Source: Mycobacteroides chelonae CCUG 47445 (GTDB lineage: Bacteria > Actinomycetota > Actinomycetes > Mycobacteriales > Mycobacteriaceae). From it: DNA of 64,000 bases. The stretch spans positions 558,001-622,000 of the forward strand of contig NZ_CP007220.1 in assembly GCF_001632805.1 (NCBI RefSeq), in the 5' to 3' direction. Below are positions 8,180 through 17,926 of the stretch, one piece after another; within the stretch, counting starts at the first letter, position 1, and each line of letters starts with the position of its first letter. The notes beneath the pieces are model-generated. The model ran no database searches, was not told where the DNA came from, and saw nothing but the letters and a program-made list of their open reading frames with translations. The translations under genes and the position numbers were made by a program.

Positions 8180-8680
8180 CTAGGGCTCCAGGATGACCAC
8201 GGGGATCTTGCGGGTCGTGTACGACTGGTACTTGGCGAAGTCGGCGTAGAGCTCGACCAGCTTGGGCCAGTAGTACGCGCGTTCCTCGTCGGTCGCGGTG
8301 CGGGCCGTCATCGTTCGGATATCGCCCTTTATCTGAACGGTGACTTCAGAATTCGCCTTCAGGTTGAGGTACCACGCCGGATTGGCGTCGCGTCCTCCCT
8401 GCGACGCCACCAGGACGATCTTGTCGCCGTCGGGCAAGTAAAGCAGCGCGCTCAACCGCTTCTGTCCGGTCTTGCGGCCGACGGTGGTGATCAGCAGTAC
8501 CGGTATGCCCCAGGGGAAAGCCGCACCCACACGCCACTTTCCGCCGAGGCGGCCGTCAGTCCGCTGATACAGCCAGACATTGGCGGTGGTCATCCACTTG
8601 ATCAGCTTTCCAGCCAATTCGGAGTTCAGCTGGGCGGGTGCATTCGCGGATGAGCCGCTCGCGGCAAGACCATCAGACAT
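8180..8680 (-). CDS. Deazaflavin (F420)-dependent nitroreductase family, Ddn-like
   Basis: A 166-residue split-barrel protein of the Ddn/FDOR family. It keeps the family core: KWMTTANVWLYQRTDG, LLITTVGRKTGQKR, the VASQGGRDANPAWYLNLKAN block that contacts F420, and a C-terminal KYQSYTTRKIPVVILEP. M. tuberculosis Ddn (Rv3547) occupies the same position between the Rv3548c-type SDR and the fadA5/cyp125 genes. Ddn reduces menaquinone with F420H2 and activates nitroimidazole prodrugs. The ATG at 8680 lies six bases after a TAGCAT -10-like box, so the mRNA may be leaderless. Whether it keeps prodrug activation cannot be judged here. Confidence 0.88.
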   Translation of the reverse strand: MSDGLAASGSSANAPAQLNSELAGKLIKWMTTANVWLYQRTDGRLGGKWRVGAAFPWGIPVLLITTVGRKTGQKRLSALLYLPDGDKIVLVASQGGRDANPAWYLNLKANSEVTVQIKGDIRTMTARTATDEERAYYWPKLVELYADFAKYQSYTTRKIPVVILEP

Positions 8681-8685
8681 GGCCC

Positions 8686-8692
8686 TATGCTA
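8686..8692. promoter_or_regulatory. Symmetric bidirectional -10 element
   Basis: TATGCTA reads TATGCT on the plus strand and TAGCAT on the minus strand, both fitting the mycobacterial -10 form TANNNT. Six bases separate it from the GTG at 8698 on one side and six from the ATG at 8680 on the other, exactly the distance expected for leaderless transcripts starting at each start codon. Neither gene has a convincing ribosome-binding site. Confidence 0.6.
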
Positions 8693-8697
8693 CGAGG

Positions 8698-9084
8698 GTG
8701 TCAACACCTGGAGCCTCAGACGAAGTACGTATTGCCGCCGCAAATGCCTACATCGAAGCCCTCGTCACCCATGAGGCAGACGCGGTGCCGTTCGCCCCGG
8801 AATGTGTGCGGATCGAGCAGGGTGTCAAGACCGGTTTCTCCGGAGATCACTTGCGGCGCAGTTTGAATAACGGACCGCAGTTCCGGCTGATTGGCGCCGC
8901 GTCCAATCGGCAGTTTCGTGTCGAAGGTGACAACGTCATCGCGAGTTTCGTCATCGAGACCAAGGCAAAGGTCGCCGGATGGCGCGTCGTGGCAAAAGTG
9001 GACGAGACGTTCAAGATTCCGGCGACTGATCCGCGGATCCACCACATTCGGGCGATCTTCGTCCCGAAGCTGTCACGCGTATAG
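8698..9084 (+). CDS. Conserved hypothetical protein, possible NTF2/SnoaL-like fold
   Basis: A 128-residue soluble protein. The pattern (helix with ANAYIEALVTHEADAVPFAPECVRIEQG, then antiparallel strands VEGDNVIASFVIETKAKVAGWRVVAKVDETFKI) resembles cystatin/NTF2-like folds, but no diagnostic motif is visible. The GTG start at 8698 follows directly after the bidirectional -10 box. It sits inside the sterol region, divergent from the Ddn-like gene, and its stop codon overlaps the KstR operator at 9082. A role in steroid metabolism is inference from position only. Confidence 0.72.
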   Translation: MSTPGASDEVRIAAANAYIEALVTHEADAVPFAPECVRIEQGVKTGFSGDHLRRSLNNGPQFRLIGAASNRQFRVEGDNVIASFVIETKAKVAGWRVVAKVDETFKIPATDPRIHHIRAIFVPKLSRV

Positions 9085-9095
9085 AACGCGTTCTA
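9082..9095. promoter_or_regulatory. KstR operator upstream of the CYP125 paralog
   Basis: TAGAACGCGTTCTA is a perfect palindrome matching the KstR consensus TnnAACnnGTTnnA. A TATGCT box follows at 9142-9147, giving a leader of about 45 nt before the P450 start at 9200. The first bases overlap the stop codon of the preceding gene. Confidence 0.93.
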
Positions 9096-9199
9096 GATTG
9101 GGGGATTTTCCTCCGCACACCCTTGTCCCGGGGTTGATTTCTATGCTTCACTGCCACTAGAGCCATTAGTGAAATGCATCACAGGCCGGGAGGTACAGC

Positions 9200-10453
9200 G
9201 TGGTACAGGCCCAACATCCCCACTTGCCCGATGGCATCGACTTCACCGATCCCGATCTTTTTGTGCACGGAATCCCAGAGGTCGAGCTTGCCGAACTGCG
9301 GCATACCGAACCGATCTGGTGGAATCACACCGAGCGCGGGGTCGGCGGATTCGATGATGACGGTTTCTGGGTGGTGTCCAAACATAAAGATGTCAAAGAG
9401 ATCTCACTTCGGTGCGACATATTCTCGAGTGAGCAGAACACCGCGATACCACGCTATCTGTCCACCACGCCGCGCGAGCGCATCGACGCGACCCGCTTGA
9501 TCATGCTGAACATGGACCCCCCGCGGCACAGCAGATTGCGGCACATCATCAGCCGAGGGTTCACGCCGCGGGCGGTCAACCGGCTCCGCGATGACCTCAA
9601 CGCCCGCGCACAGGGCATCGCGAAATCGGCGGCCCAGCTCCAGCACGGCGACTTCGTGGAACAAGTGGCTTGCGAGCTTCCGTTGCAGGCCATCGCGGGT
9701 TTGTTGGGCACTCCACTCGAGGAACGTGAGCAACTGTTCGACTGGTCCAACAGGCTGGTGGGTTCCGACGACGGCGAAGACGACAGCGCGATCGCCAGTG
9801 CCGAGCTGTTGATGTACGCGATGCAGGTCGCGGCACGCAAGACAGCGGAGCCAGGTCCGGATATCTGTACCGACCTGGTCAATGCCGACATCGATGGGCA
9901 GAAGCTCTCCGATGACGAGTTCGGCTTCTTCGTCATGCTTTTGGCGGTGGCCGGCAATGAGACGACCCGTAACTCGATCACTCACGGCATGCATGCCTTC
10001 ACGCAGTTCCCGGAGCAGTGGGAGTTGTACAAGAAGGAGCGTCCGGAGACGGCGGCCGATGAGATTGTCCGTTGGGCGACGCCGGTGACGTCTTTCCAGC
10101 GTACTGCGTTGGAGGACACCGAGCTTGGTGGCGTGAAGATCAAGAAGGGTCAGCGTGTGGTCATGATGTACCGCTCGGCCAACTTCGATGAAGAGGTTTT
10201 CGACGATCCGTTCACCTTCGACATCATGCGTAACCCCAACCCGCATGTGGGTTTTGGCGGAAATGGCGAACACCATTGTGTCGGATCCAACCTGGCCCGC
10301 ATGACCATCAACCTGATGTTCAACGCCATCGCCGACCACCTGCCGGACCTCGCGTCGACGAGCGAGCCTGACAGGCTGCGGTCCGGTTGGCTCAACGGGG
10401 TCAAGCACTGGGAGGTTGACTTCTGCCCGGCCGGGTTCGGGCGGGCCAGCTGA
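9200..10453 (+). CDS. Cytochrome P450, CYP125-family paralog
   Basis: A 417-residue P450 close to CYP125 (cholesterol C26/27 hydroxylase). Seen are the I-helix AVAGNETTRNSITHG, the K-helix ExxR in ADEIVRWATPVTSF, and the heme loop FGGNGEHHCVG with the proximal cysteine. GTG at 9200 is preceded by GGGAGGT. It is probably the less typical copy: the cyp125 ortholog is at 11879, and this one has a divergent N-terminal third, a shorter F-G region and HHCVGSN instead of HFCIGAN at the heme. Residues about 266-338 are identical to the other copy. It is under the KstR site at 9082, so likely a sterol hydroxylase with overlapping or shifted substrate range. Confidence 0.9.
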   Translation: MVQAQHPHLPDGIDFTDPDLFVHGIPEVELAELRHTEPIWWNHTERGVGGFDDDGFWVVSKHKDVKEISLRCDIFSSEQNTAIPRYLSTTPRERIDATRLIMLNMDPPRHSRLRHIISRGFTPRAVNRLRDDLNARAQGIAKSAAQLQHGDFVEQVACELPLQAIAGLLGTPLEEREQLFDWSNRLVGSDDGEDDSAIASAELLMYAMQVAARKTAEPGPDICTDLVNADIDGQKLSDDEFGFFVMLLAVAGNETTRNSITHGMHAFTQFPEQWELYKKERPETAADEIVRWATPVTSFQRTALEDTELGGVKIKKGQRVVMMYRSANFDEEVFDDPFTFDIMRNPNPHVGFGGNGEHHCVGSNLARMTINLMFNAIADHLPDLASTSEPDRLRSGWLNGVKHWEVDFCPAGFGRAS

Positions 10454-10457
10454 CGAA

Positions 10458-10490
10458 AAGGCCCCCGGGCACCGAGGTGCCGGGGGCCTT
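10458..10490. terminator. Bidirectional hairpin terminator
   Basis: A near-perfect inverted repeat, AAGGCCCCCGGGCACC and GGTGCCGGGGGCCTT with a two-base loop, lies between the convergent P450 (ends 10453) and fadA5 (ends 10501). A short A run precedes it on the plus strand, giving a short U run for minus-strand transcripts. Confidence 0.8.
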
Positions 10491-10500
10491 CGCGCAGGTA

Positions 10501-11805
<1,305 letters not shown>

Positions 11806-11878
11806 TCACTAAGCTCTCACTAGATGCTCTAACAAGATCGTCCCTGAATGACGCCCTGAAAGGCCATAGGAGTTCAAC

Positions 11879-13138
11879 GTGGTGCACCCCAGCCTTCCCG
11901 CCGGTTTCGACTTCACCGACCCGGAGATCTACGCAGAACGGCTCCCGATCGAGGAGCTCAAGGAGCTACGGAAGACGGCTCCGATTTGGTGGCAGGAGCA
12001 GCCCGACGGCGTCGGCGGCTTCAATGACGGCGGGTATTGGGTCGTCTCCAAGCACAAGGACGTCAAGGAGGTGTCGCTGCGCAGCGATGTCTTCTCCAGC
12101 TGGGAAAACACCGCCATCCCGCGGTTTCAGGATGACATCACCCGCGAGGCCATCGAGCTGCAGCGCTACGTGATGCTCAACATGGACGCCCCGCATCACA
12201 CCCGGCTGCGCAAGATCATCTCCCGCGGTTTCACGCCCCGTGCGATCGGCCGGCTGCGCGACGAGCTGAACGAGCGCGCTCAGCAGATCGCGAAGGCCGC
12301 CGCGGCGACCGGCTCGGGTGACTTCGTGGAGCAGGTGTCCTGCGAGCTGCCGTTGCAGGCCATCGCGGGTCTGCTCGGGGTGCCCATCGAGGACCGGGGC
12401 AAGCTCTTTAACTGGTCGAATGAGATGACCTCGTACGACGACCCCGAGTTCTCGCACATCGACCCGGCGGCATCGTCGATGGAGATCCTCGCCTACTCGA
12501 TGGAGATGGCGAAGCAGAAGTCCGAGAATCCCGGCGAGGACATCGTGACCACCCTTATCAACGCCGAGGTTGAGGGCGAGGGCAAGCTCTCCGATGACGA
12601 GTTCGGCTTCTTCGTGATCATGCTCGCGGTGGCCGGCAACGAGACCTCACGCAACTCGATCACCCAGGGCATGATGGCCTTCACGCAGTTCCCGGAGCAG
12701 TGGGAGTTGTACAAGAAGGAGCGTCCGGAGACGGCGGCCGATGAGATTGTCCGTTGGGCAACACCGGTGACGTCTTTCCAGCGCACTGCGCTGGAGGACA
12801 CCGAGCTTGGTGGCGTGAAGATCAAGAAGGGCCAGCGGGTGGTCATGATGTACCGCTCGGCCAACTTCGATGAAGAAGTCTTCGACGATCCGTTCAGCTT
12901 CAATGTCATGCGTAACCCCAACCCGCACATGGGATTCGGTGGCAGCGGTGCGCATTTCTGCATCGGCGCGAACTTGGCCCGGCTGACCATCAACCTGATG
13001 TTCAACGCCATCGCCGACCACCTGCCCAACCTGGCTCCGGCCGGCGACCCGAAGCGACTGCAGTCCGGCTGGCTCAACGGCATCAAGCACTGGCAGGTTG
13101 ATTTCAACGGCGCCAGTGGTTGCCCGGTTCTGCACTAG
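11879..13138 (+). CDS. cyp125: Cytochrome P450 CYP125, steroid C26/27 monooxygenase
   Basis: A 419-residue P450 and the better match to CYP125A1 (Rv3545c) in this window; the family oxidises the terminal methyl of cholesterol or cholestenone to the acid, starting side-chain degradation. Features: LPAGFDFTDPEIYAERLP start region, MLNMDAPHHTRLRKIISRGF (C-helix), I-helix AVAGNETSRNSITQG, ExxR in EIVRWATPVTSF, heme loop FGGSGAHFCIGANLAR. GTG start follows TAGGAG with six-base spacing. It heads the run cyp125-fadE28-fadE29-chsH2-chsH1-ltp2. A 219-bp stretch is almost identical to the paralog at 9200. Confidence 0.96.
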   Translation: MVHPSLPAGFDFTDPEIYAERLPIEELKELRKTAPIWWQEQPDGVGGFNDGGYWVVSKHKDVKEVSLRSDVFSSWENTAIPRFQDDITREAIELQRYVMLNMDAPHHTRLRKIISRGFTPRAIGRLRDELNERAQQIAKAAAATGSGDFVEQVSCELPLQAIAGLLGVPIEDRGKLFNWSNEMTSYDDPEFSHIDPAASSMEILAYSMEMAKQKSENPGEDIVTTLINAEVEGEGKLSDDEFGFFVIMLAVAGNETSRNSITQGMMAFTQFPEQWELYKKERPETAADEIVRWATPVTSFQRTALEDTELGGVKIKKGQRVVMMYRSANFDEEVFDDPFSFNVMRNPNPHMGFGGSGAHFCIGANLARLTINLMFNAIADHLPNLAPAGDPKRLQSGWLNGIKHWQVDFNGASGCPVLH

Positions 13139-13161
13139 TCATTCAAAAGGATACGCACGCT

Positions 13162-14223
13162 ATGGATTTCGCTTTCGCGGAGGAGCAGCAGGCTGTCTCC
13201 GACGTGGTCGAAGCGGTGCTTGCCGATCGGGAGTTCATCGGTGTGGTGCCCGAGGTCGGATATGACGACGGATTGTGGCAGTCGCTGGCTGCCAACGGAG
13301 TCCTGAGTCTCGCGCTGCCCGAACGGCTGGGCGGCGATGGACTGGGCCTGGCTGAAGTGTCGGTGGCGTTGCGGGTGCTTGGAAAGCACGGCGCATTGAC
13401 GCCGGCGCTGGCGACGCTCGGATTCGGCGTGGTTCCCCTGGTGGAGCTGGCCTCTGTTGAGCAACAGGACAGATTCCTCGACGGCGTCGGCTCCGGCACG
13501 ATCCTTACTGCGGCCCTCGATGAGCCAGGGGCTGCGCTACCTTCGTCGCCCTCGGTTTCCGCCGTGCGCGACGGTTCCTCGTTGGTGTTGAACGGCCGCA
13601 AGATCGGCGTTCTACATGCGGCCGAGGCAAATTGGATACTTGTCACCACCGACAACGGCGTCGTTGTGGTGGCACCCAACACCCCGGGAGTGACGATCGC
13701 CCGGACACCGACGGCCAGTAAGGCCGCCGAATACGCGGTGACCTTCGCCGATGCATCGGTACCCGATTCGGATGTGTTAGGCGGGTCCGTTGAGCGTGTG
13801 AACCAGCTTGCCTTGGCGGCCATCGGTTCCTACGCGGACGGATTGGTCTCGGGCGCCCTGCGCCTGACCGCCGATCACGTGTCGAACCGGGTTCAGTTCG
13901 GCAAGCCACTGGCTACCTTCCAAGCGGTTTCGCAACAACTGGCAGATGTGTATGTGGTCTCGCGCACGCTGAATCTCGGTATCACGTCTGCGGTGTGGCG
14001 TCTGGCCGCCGGGCTTGACGCGACGGAGGATCTGGATGTCGTGGCGTTCTGGATGGCTGCGGAAGCGCAGCGAGTCATGCAGATCTGTCATCACCTACAC
14101 GGTGGTCTGGGCGTCGACATTACCTACCCGATGAACCGCTACTACTCGACCATCAAGGACCTGAGTCGTCTGGTGGGTGGGTCCTCCGAGCGCCTTGACG
14201 TTCTCGCTGCGGCGCAGGTTTAG
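13162..14223 (+). CDS. fadE28: Acyl-CoA dehydrogenase subunit FadE28 (ChsE1-type)
   Basis: A 353-residue acyl-CoA dehydrogenase. With FadE29 it forms an alpha2beta2 enzyme (ChsE1-ChsE2) that oxidises the three-carbon side-chain remnant, 3-oxo-4-pregnene-20-carboxyl-CoA. The protein has the N-terminal helical domain (MDFAFAEEQQAVSDVVEAVL), a shortened middle domain and the C-terminal FAD-contact segment RVQFGKPLATFQAVSQQLAD and HLHGGLGVDITYPMNRY. It starts 23 bp after cyp125. As in the family, each chain of the pair supplies only part of the active site. Confidence 0.92.
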   Translation: MDFAFAEEQQAVSDVVEAVLADREFIGVVPEVGYDDGLWQSLAANGVLSLALPERLGGDGLGLAEVSVALRVLGKHGALTPALATLGFGVVPLVELASVEQQDRFLDGVGSGTILTAALDEPGAALPSSPSVSAVRDGSSLVLNGRKIGVLHAAEANWILVTTDNGVVVVAPNTPGVTIARTPTASKAAEYAVTFADASVPDSDVLGGSVERVNQLALAAIGSYADGLVSGALRLTADHVSNRVQFGKPLATFQAVSQQLADVYVVSRTLNLGITSAVWRLAAGLDATEDLDVVAFWMAAEAQRVMQICHHLHGGLGVDITYPMNRYYSTIKDLSRLVGGSSERLDVLAAAQV

Positions 14224-14232
14224 GAGTCAGGG

Positions 14233-15396
14233 ATGCTGATAGATCTCACGCCGGAACAGGCGAAGTTGCAAAGCGATCTGCGACAGTACTTTTCGAATCT
14301 GGTGACTGCCGATGAGACGCGCGAGATGATGGTCGACCGCCACGGCTCGTCCTATGAGGCGGTGGTGCGGCGGATGGGCCAGGATGGCTGGCTCGGTGTC
14401 GGTTGGCCCAAGGAGTACGGCGGGCACGGATTCGGCCCGCTGGAGCAGCAGATCTTCATGAACGAGGTCATGCGGGCCGACGTGCCGATGCCGTTGGTGA
14501 CGCTACAAACTGTCGGTCCGACCCTGCAGAAGTACGGGACCGAAGTGCAGAAGAAGAAGTTTCTGCCCGGAATCCTCGCGGGTGAAATACATTTCGCCAT
14601 CGGATACACCGAGCCGGAAGCCGGGACGGACTTGGCGTCGTTGCGTACCACCGCGGTACGCGATGGCGATCACTACATCGTCAACGGGCAAAAGATCTTC
14701 ACCACCGGTGCCCACCAGGCCCAGTACATCTGGTTGGCCTGCAGGACAGACTCGGATGCGCCGAAACATAAGGGAATCTCGATTCTCATCGTCGATACCA
14801 AGGATCCGGGCTACTCGTGGACGCCGATCATCACCAATGACGGTGCGCACCACACCAATGCCACCTACTACTCGGATGTGCGGGTTCCGGTGGACATGCT
14901 GGTGGGTGAAGAGAACTTGGGATGGAAGCTCATTACCACTCAGCTGAACCACGAGCGGGTTTCACTCGGCCCGTCCGGCCGGATCGCGGGTATGTACGAC
15001 CGCGTCTACGAGTGGGCCGCCAAGCCGGGGCACGACGGTGTGGCGCCGCTGGCGCATGAGGATGTGCGCCGGGTTCTGGGCGAGATGAAGGCTGTGTGGC
15101 GTCTCAACGAGCTGCTCAACTGGCAGGTGGCCTCGTCGGGCGATGACATCAGCATGGCCGATGCTGCCGCAACGAAGATCCTTGCCACCGAATGGATTCA
15201 GAAGCTCGGCCGGTTGAGTGAGGGTGTCGTGGGGCGCTACGGAGATCCCGCCGACGCTAACACTGCCGAGACCCTTGAATGGCTGGATGCTCAGACCAAG
15301 CGCCACCTGGTGATCACGTTCGGTGGCGGTGTGAACGAGGTTATGCGCGAGATGGTCGCGACGGCTGGTCTGGGTACTCCCAGGGTGCCGCGGTGA
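14233..15396 (+). CDS. fadE29: Acyl-CoA dehydrogenase subunit FadE29 (ChsE2-type)
   Basis: A 387-residue acyl-CoA dehydrogenase, partner of FadE28. The substrate/FAD segments GYTEPEAGTDLASLRTTA and KIFTTGAHQAQYIW are present, with VPVDMLVGEENLGWKLITTQLNHERVS-type middle region (quoted pieces are separate motifs) and the C-terminal LVITFGGGVNEVMREMVATAGLG. Starts nine bases after fadE28. Corresponds to Rv3543c. Confidence 0.93.
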   Translation: MLIDLTPEQAKLQSDLRQYFSNLVTADETREMMVDRHGSSYEAVVRRMGQDGWLGVGWPKEYGGHGFGPLEQQIFMNEVMRADVPMPLVTLQTVGPTLQKYGTEVQKKKFLPGILAGEIHFAIGYTEPEAGTDLASLRTTAVRDGDHYIVNGQKIFTTGAHQAQYIWLACRTDSDAPKHKGISILIVDTKDPGYSWTPIITNDGAHHTNATYYSDVRVPVDMLVGEENLGWKLITTQLNHERVSLGPSGRIAGMYDRVYEWAAKPGHDGVAPLAHEDVRRVLGEMKAVWRLNELLNWQVASSGDDISMADAAATKILATEWIQKLGRLSEGVVGRYGDPADANTAETLEWLDAQTKRHLVITFGGGVNEVMREMVATAGLGTPRVPR

Positions 15397-15424
15397 TGAA
15401 GGCGTGCGCGAAGAACGGACAATC

Positions 15425-16375
15425 ATGAGCGTCGTGGATATTCAGGACGGCTTCGCCGAGATCAAGGCCGCCGGCCCCAGCGCCCCCCGTCTGGCGCGGG
15501 ATCCGGTGAACCAGGCCATGATCAACAACTGGGTTGAGGCAATGGGGGACCGCAACCCGATCTACGTCGACGAGGCCGCCGCCAAGGCCGCCGGGCATCC
15601 CGGTGTCGTCGCGCCGCCCGCGATGGCGCAGGTGTGGACCATGGCCGGGTTGTACGGCGAGCGCTCGGGAGACGACCCGCTGGGCCGGGTGATGGAGCTG
15701 CTCGATTCGGCGGGTTACCAGTCGGTGGTCGCCACCAACTACGAGCAGATCTATCACCGCTATCTGCAGCTGGGCGAGCAGGTCACCACCACCAATGAGG
15801 TGACCGAGGTCTTCGGGCCGAAGCAGACCGCGCTCGGCGAGAGCTGGTTCATCAACATCCACGCCGAATGGCATGTGGGCGATGAGCTCGTCAATGAAAT
15901 GAACTGGCGCATCATGAAGTTCCGGCCGCGCGCTAAGAAGTCGGCCGATGTGCCGGATGGTCTCGATCCTTCGAAGCTGATGCGCCCGTCCTGGTCGAGG
16001 GATAGCGCGTACTTCTGGGAGGGTGTCGCGGCCCATGAACTGCGGTTGCAGAAGCGGCCCGATGGGTCGTTGCAGCATCCGCCCGTTCCCGCTGTGTGGC
16101 AGGACAAAGACGCTCCGATCGAGTACCAGGTGTCCAGTGGGCATGGCACGGTGTTCAGCTACGTGGTGCATCACGCCCCTCAGGTGCCTGGTCGCACACT
16201 GCCTTTCGTGATCGCGCTGGTGGAGCTTGAAGAGGGTGTTCGGATGCTGGGCGAGCTTCGAGGGGTGTCGCCCGACGATGTTCAGATCGGGTTGCCGGTT
16301 CAGGTGACATATCTGGACTTCCCCGCCGAGGGGGAGAGCCCGGCATGGACTCTGTATGCCTGGGAGGCAAAGTGA
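15425..16375 (+). CDS. chsH2: ChsH2-type enoyl-CoA hydratase subunit (MaoC-like + DUF35)
   Basis: A 316-residue two-domain protein like Rv3542c. The N-terminal half (about 1-170) is a MaoC-like hot-dog domain (NNWVEAMGDRNPIYVDEAAA, VVAPPAMAQVW); the C-terminal part (about 190-316) is a DUF35 OB-fold with the acyl-CoA binding arrangement. ChsH1 and ChsH2 together hydrate the steroid enoyl-CoA, and the DUF35 domain docks the Ltp2 aldolase. The start at 15425 is preceded by GAACGGACAA rather than a strong ribosome site. GTGA overlap with chsH1 downstream indicates coupling. Confidence 0.93.
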   Translation: MSVVDIQDGFAEIKAAGPSAPRLARDPVNQAMINNWVEAMGDRNPIYVDEAAAKAAGHPGVVAPPAMAQVWTMAGLYGERSGDDPLGRVMELLDSAGYQSVVATNYEQIYHRYLQLGEQVTTTNEVTEVFGPKQTALGESWFINIHAEWHVGDELVNEMNWRIMKFRPRAKKSADVPDGLDPSKLMRPSWSRDSAYFWEGVAAHELRLQKRPDGSLQHPPVPAVWQDKDAPIEYQVSSGHGTVFSYVVHHAPQVPGRTLPFVIALVELEEGVRMLGELRGVSPDDVQIGLPVQVTYLDFPAEGESPAWTLYAWEAK

Positions 16376-16764
16376 CCACCGTTGGCGAGAAGCTGCCCGA
16401 GCTGAAACTTGAGGGCACTCCGACGTTCATCGTGTCGACCGCGCTGGCCACGCGTGACTTCCAGGACGTGCATCATGACCGTGACCTGGCGCAGGCGAAG
16501 GGGTCCAAGGACATCTTCATCAACATCCTGTCCGACACCGGTCTGGTCGAGCGATTCGTCACCGACTGGGCCGGACCTTCGGCGCGGGTGAAATCGATTT
16601 CGTTGCGTTTGGGTGTGCCGTGGTACGCCTACGACACCACGGTGTTCTCCGGCGAGGTGACCGCCATCGATGACGGCGTCGTGGAAGTGGATGTGGTGGG
16701 CAACAACAGCCTGGGTGCGCATGTCACCGCCAAGGTCAAGCTGACGATCGGAGCGAGCGCGTGA
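16372..16764 (+). CDS. chsH1: ChsH1-type MaoC-like enoyl-CoA hydratase subunit
   Basis: A 130-residue single hot-dog domain, equivalent to Rv3541c. It carries TRDFQDVHHDRDLAQAKGSK, the hydratase-2 type motif with the Asp-His pair, and DIFINILSDTGLVERF. The GTG at 16372 overlaps the chsH2 stop as GTGA and its own stop overlaps the ltp2 start the same way. An upstream ATG at 16345 would add nine unrelated residues and is not favoured. Confidence 0.93.
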   Translation: MTTVGEKLPELKLEGTPTFIVSTALATRDFQDVHHDRDLAQAKGSKDIFINILSDTGLVERFVTDWAGPSARVKSISLRLGVPWYAYDTTVFSGEVTAIDDGVVEVDVVGNNSLGAHVTAKVKLTIGASA

Positions 16765-17921
16765 GCTTGTCGGGTAAGGCTGCTATTGCCGGTATCGGTG
16801 CCACCGACTTCTCGAAGAAGTCGGGCCGGTCCGAGCTGAGGTTGGCGGCCGAGGCGGTGCTCGATGCGTTAACCGATGCCGGCTTGTCTCCCGGGGAAGT
16901 CGACGGCTTGGTGACCTTCACCATGGACTCGAACCTGGAGACCGCGGTCGCGCGTTCGACAGGCATCGGCGAGCTGAAGTTCTTCAGCCAGATCGGTTAT
17001 GGCGGAGGGGCGGCCGCGGCGACGGTGCAGCAGGCCGCATTGGCGGTCGCCGCCGGTGTCGCAGAAGTGGTCGTCGCATACCGGGCCTTTAATGAGCGCT
17101 CAGAGTTCAGATTCGGTCAGGTGATGACGGGACTGAGTTCGACCGCCGACTCACGAGGCGTTGAGTACAGCTGGTCCTACCCGCACGGGCTAAGTACGCC
17201 GGCCGCCTCGGTGGCGATGATCGCTCGCCGGTACATGCACGAATACGGTGCCACGAGCGCCGATTTCGGTGCGGTGTCGGTGGCCGACCGTAAGCATGCG
17301 GCCACCAATCCGAAGGCATTCTTCTATGGCAAGCCGATCACCATTGAGGACCACCAGAATTCGCGGATGATCGCCGATCCGGTGCGACTGCTGGACTGTT
17401 GCCAAGAGAGCGATGGTGGGGTGGCGATCGTCGTGACGACACCCGAGAGGGCCAAGGATCTCAAGAACCGGCCGGTGGTCATCGAGGCGGCCGCGCAGGG
17501 GTCTGGAGACGACCAGTTCACCATGTACTCGTACTACCGGGACGAGTTGGGATTACCCGAGATGGGACTCGTCGGTCGGCAGCTCTGGGATCAGTCCGGC
17601 TTGACGCCCAACGACATTCAGACCGCGATCCTGTATGACCACTTCACGCCATACACCTTGTTGCAGCTCGAAGAACTCGGCTTCTGCGGCAAGGGTGAGG
17701 CCAAGGACTTCATTGCCAACGGCGCCATCGAGCTGGGCGGAAAGCTGCCTATCAACACGCACGGTGGTCAGCTCGGCGAGGCATACATCCACGGTATGAA
17801 CGGTATCGCCGAGGGCGTGCGTCAGCTGCGAGGAACCTCGGTGAACCAGGTGCCGAATGTCGAGCACGTGCTCGTCACAGCGGGCACCGGTGTGCCGACA
17901 TCCGGCCTCATCCTGGGGTAG
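16761..17921 (+). CDS. ltp2: Thiolase-like retro-aldolase Ltp2
   Basis: A 386-residue thiolase-superfamily protein like Rv3540c. In the family, Ltp2 with the ChsH2 DUF35 domain cleaves 17-hydroxy-3-oxo-4-pregnene-20-carboxyl-CoA to androstenedione and propionyl-CoA, ending side-chain removal. Seen are AGIGATDFSKKSGRSE at the N-terminus, YGGGAAAATVQQAALAV in place of the thiolase Cys nucleophile region, YDHFTPYTLLQLEELGFCG and NTHGGQLGEAYIHGMNG near the C-terminus. Last gene of the cyp125 run; ends five bases from the convergent amidase. Confidence 0.94.
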   Translation: MSLSGKAAIAGIGATDFSKKSGRSELRLAAEAVLDALTDAGLSPGEVDGLVTFTMDSNLETAVARSTGIGELKFFSQIGYGGGAAAATVQQAALAVAAGVAEVVVAYRAFNERSEFRFGQVMTGLSSTADSRGVEYSWSYPHGLSTPAASVAMIARRYMHEYGATSADFGAVSVADRKHAATNPKAFFYGKPITIEDHQNSRMIADPVRLLDCCQESDGGVAIVVTTPERAKDLKNRPVVIEAAAQGSGDDQFTMYSYYRDELGLPEMGLVGRQLWDQSGLTPNDIQTAILYDHFTPYTLLQLEELGFCGKGEAKDFIANGAIELGGKLPINTHGGQLGEAYIHGMNGIAEGVRQLRGTSVNQVPNVEHVLVTAGTGVPTSGLILG

Positions 17922-17926
17922 CCGGC

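Noticed and set aside
8174..8188. GGGAGCTAGGGCTCC hairpin between convergent SDR and Ddn-like genes
   Set aside because: Short stem, loop of a few bases and no T run; too weak to call a terminator.
15404..15424. Upstream start for chsH2
   Set aside because: MREERTI is not found in the family; ATG 15425 matches the normal N-terminus.
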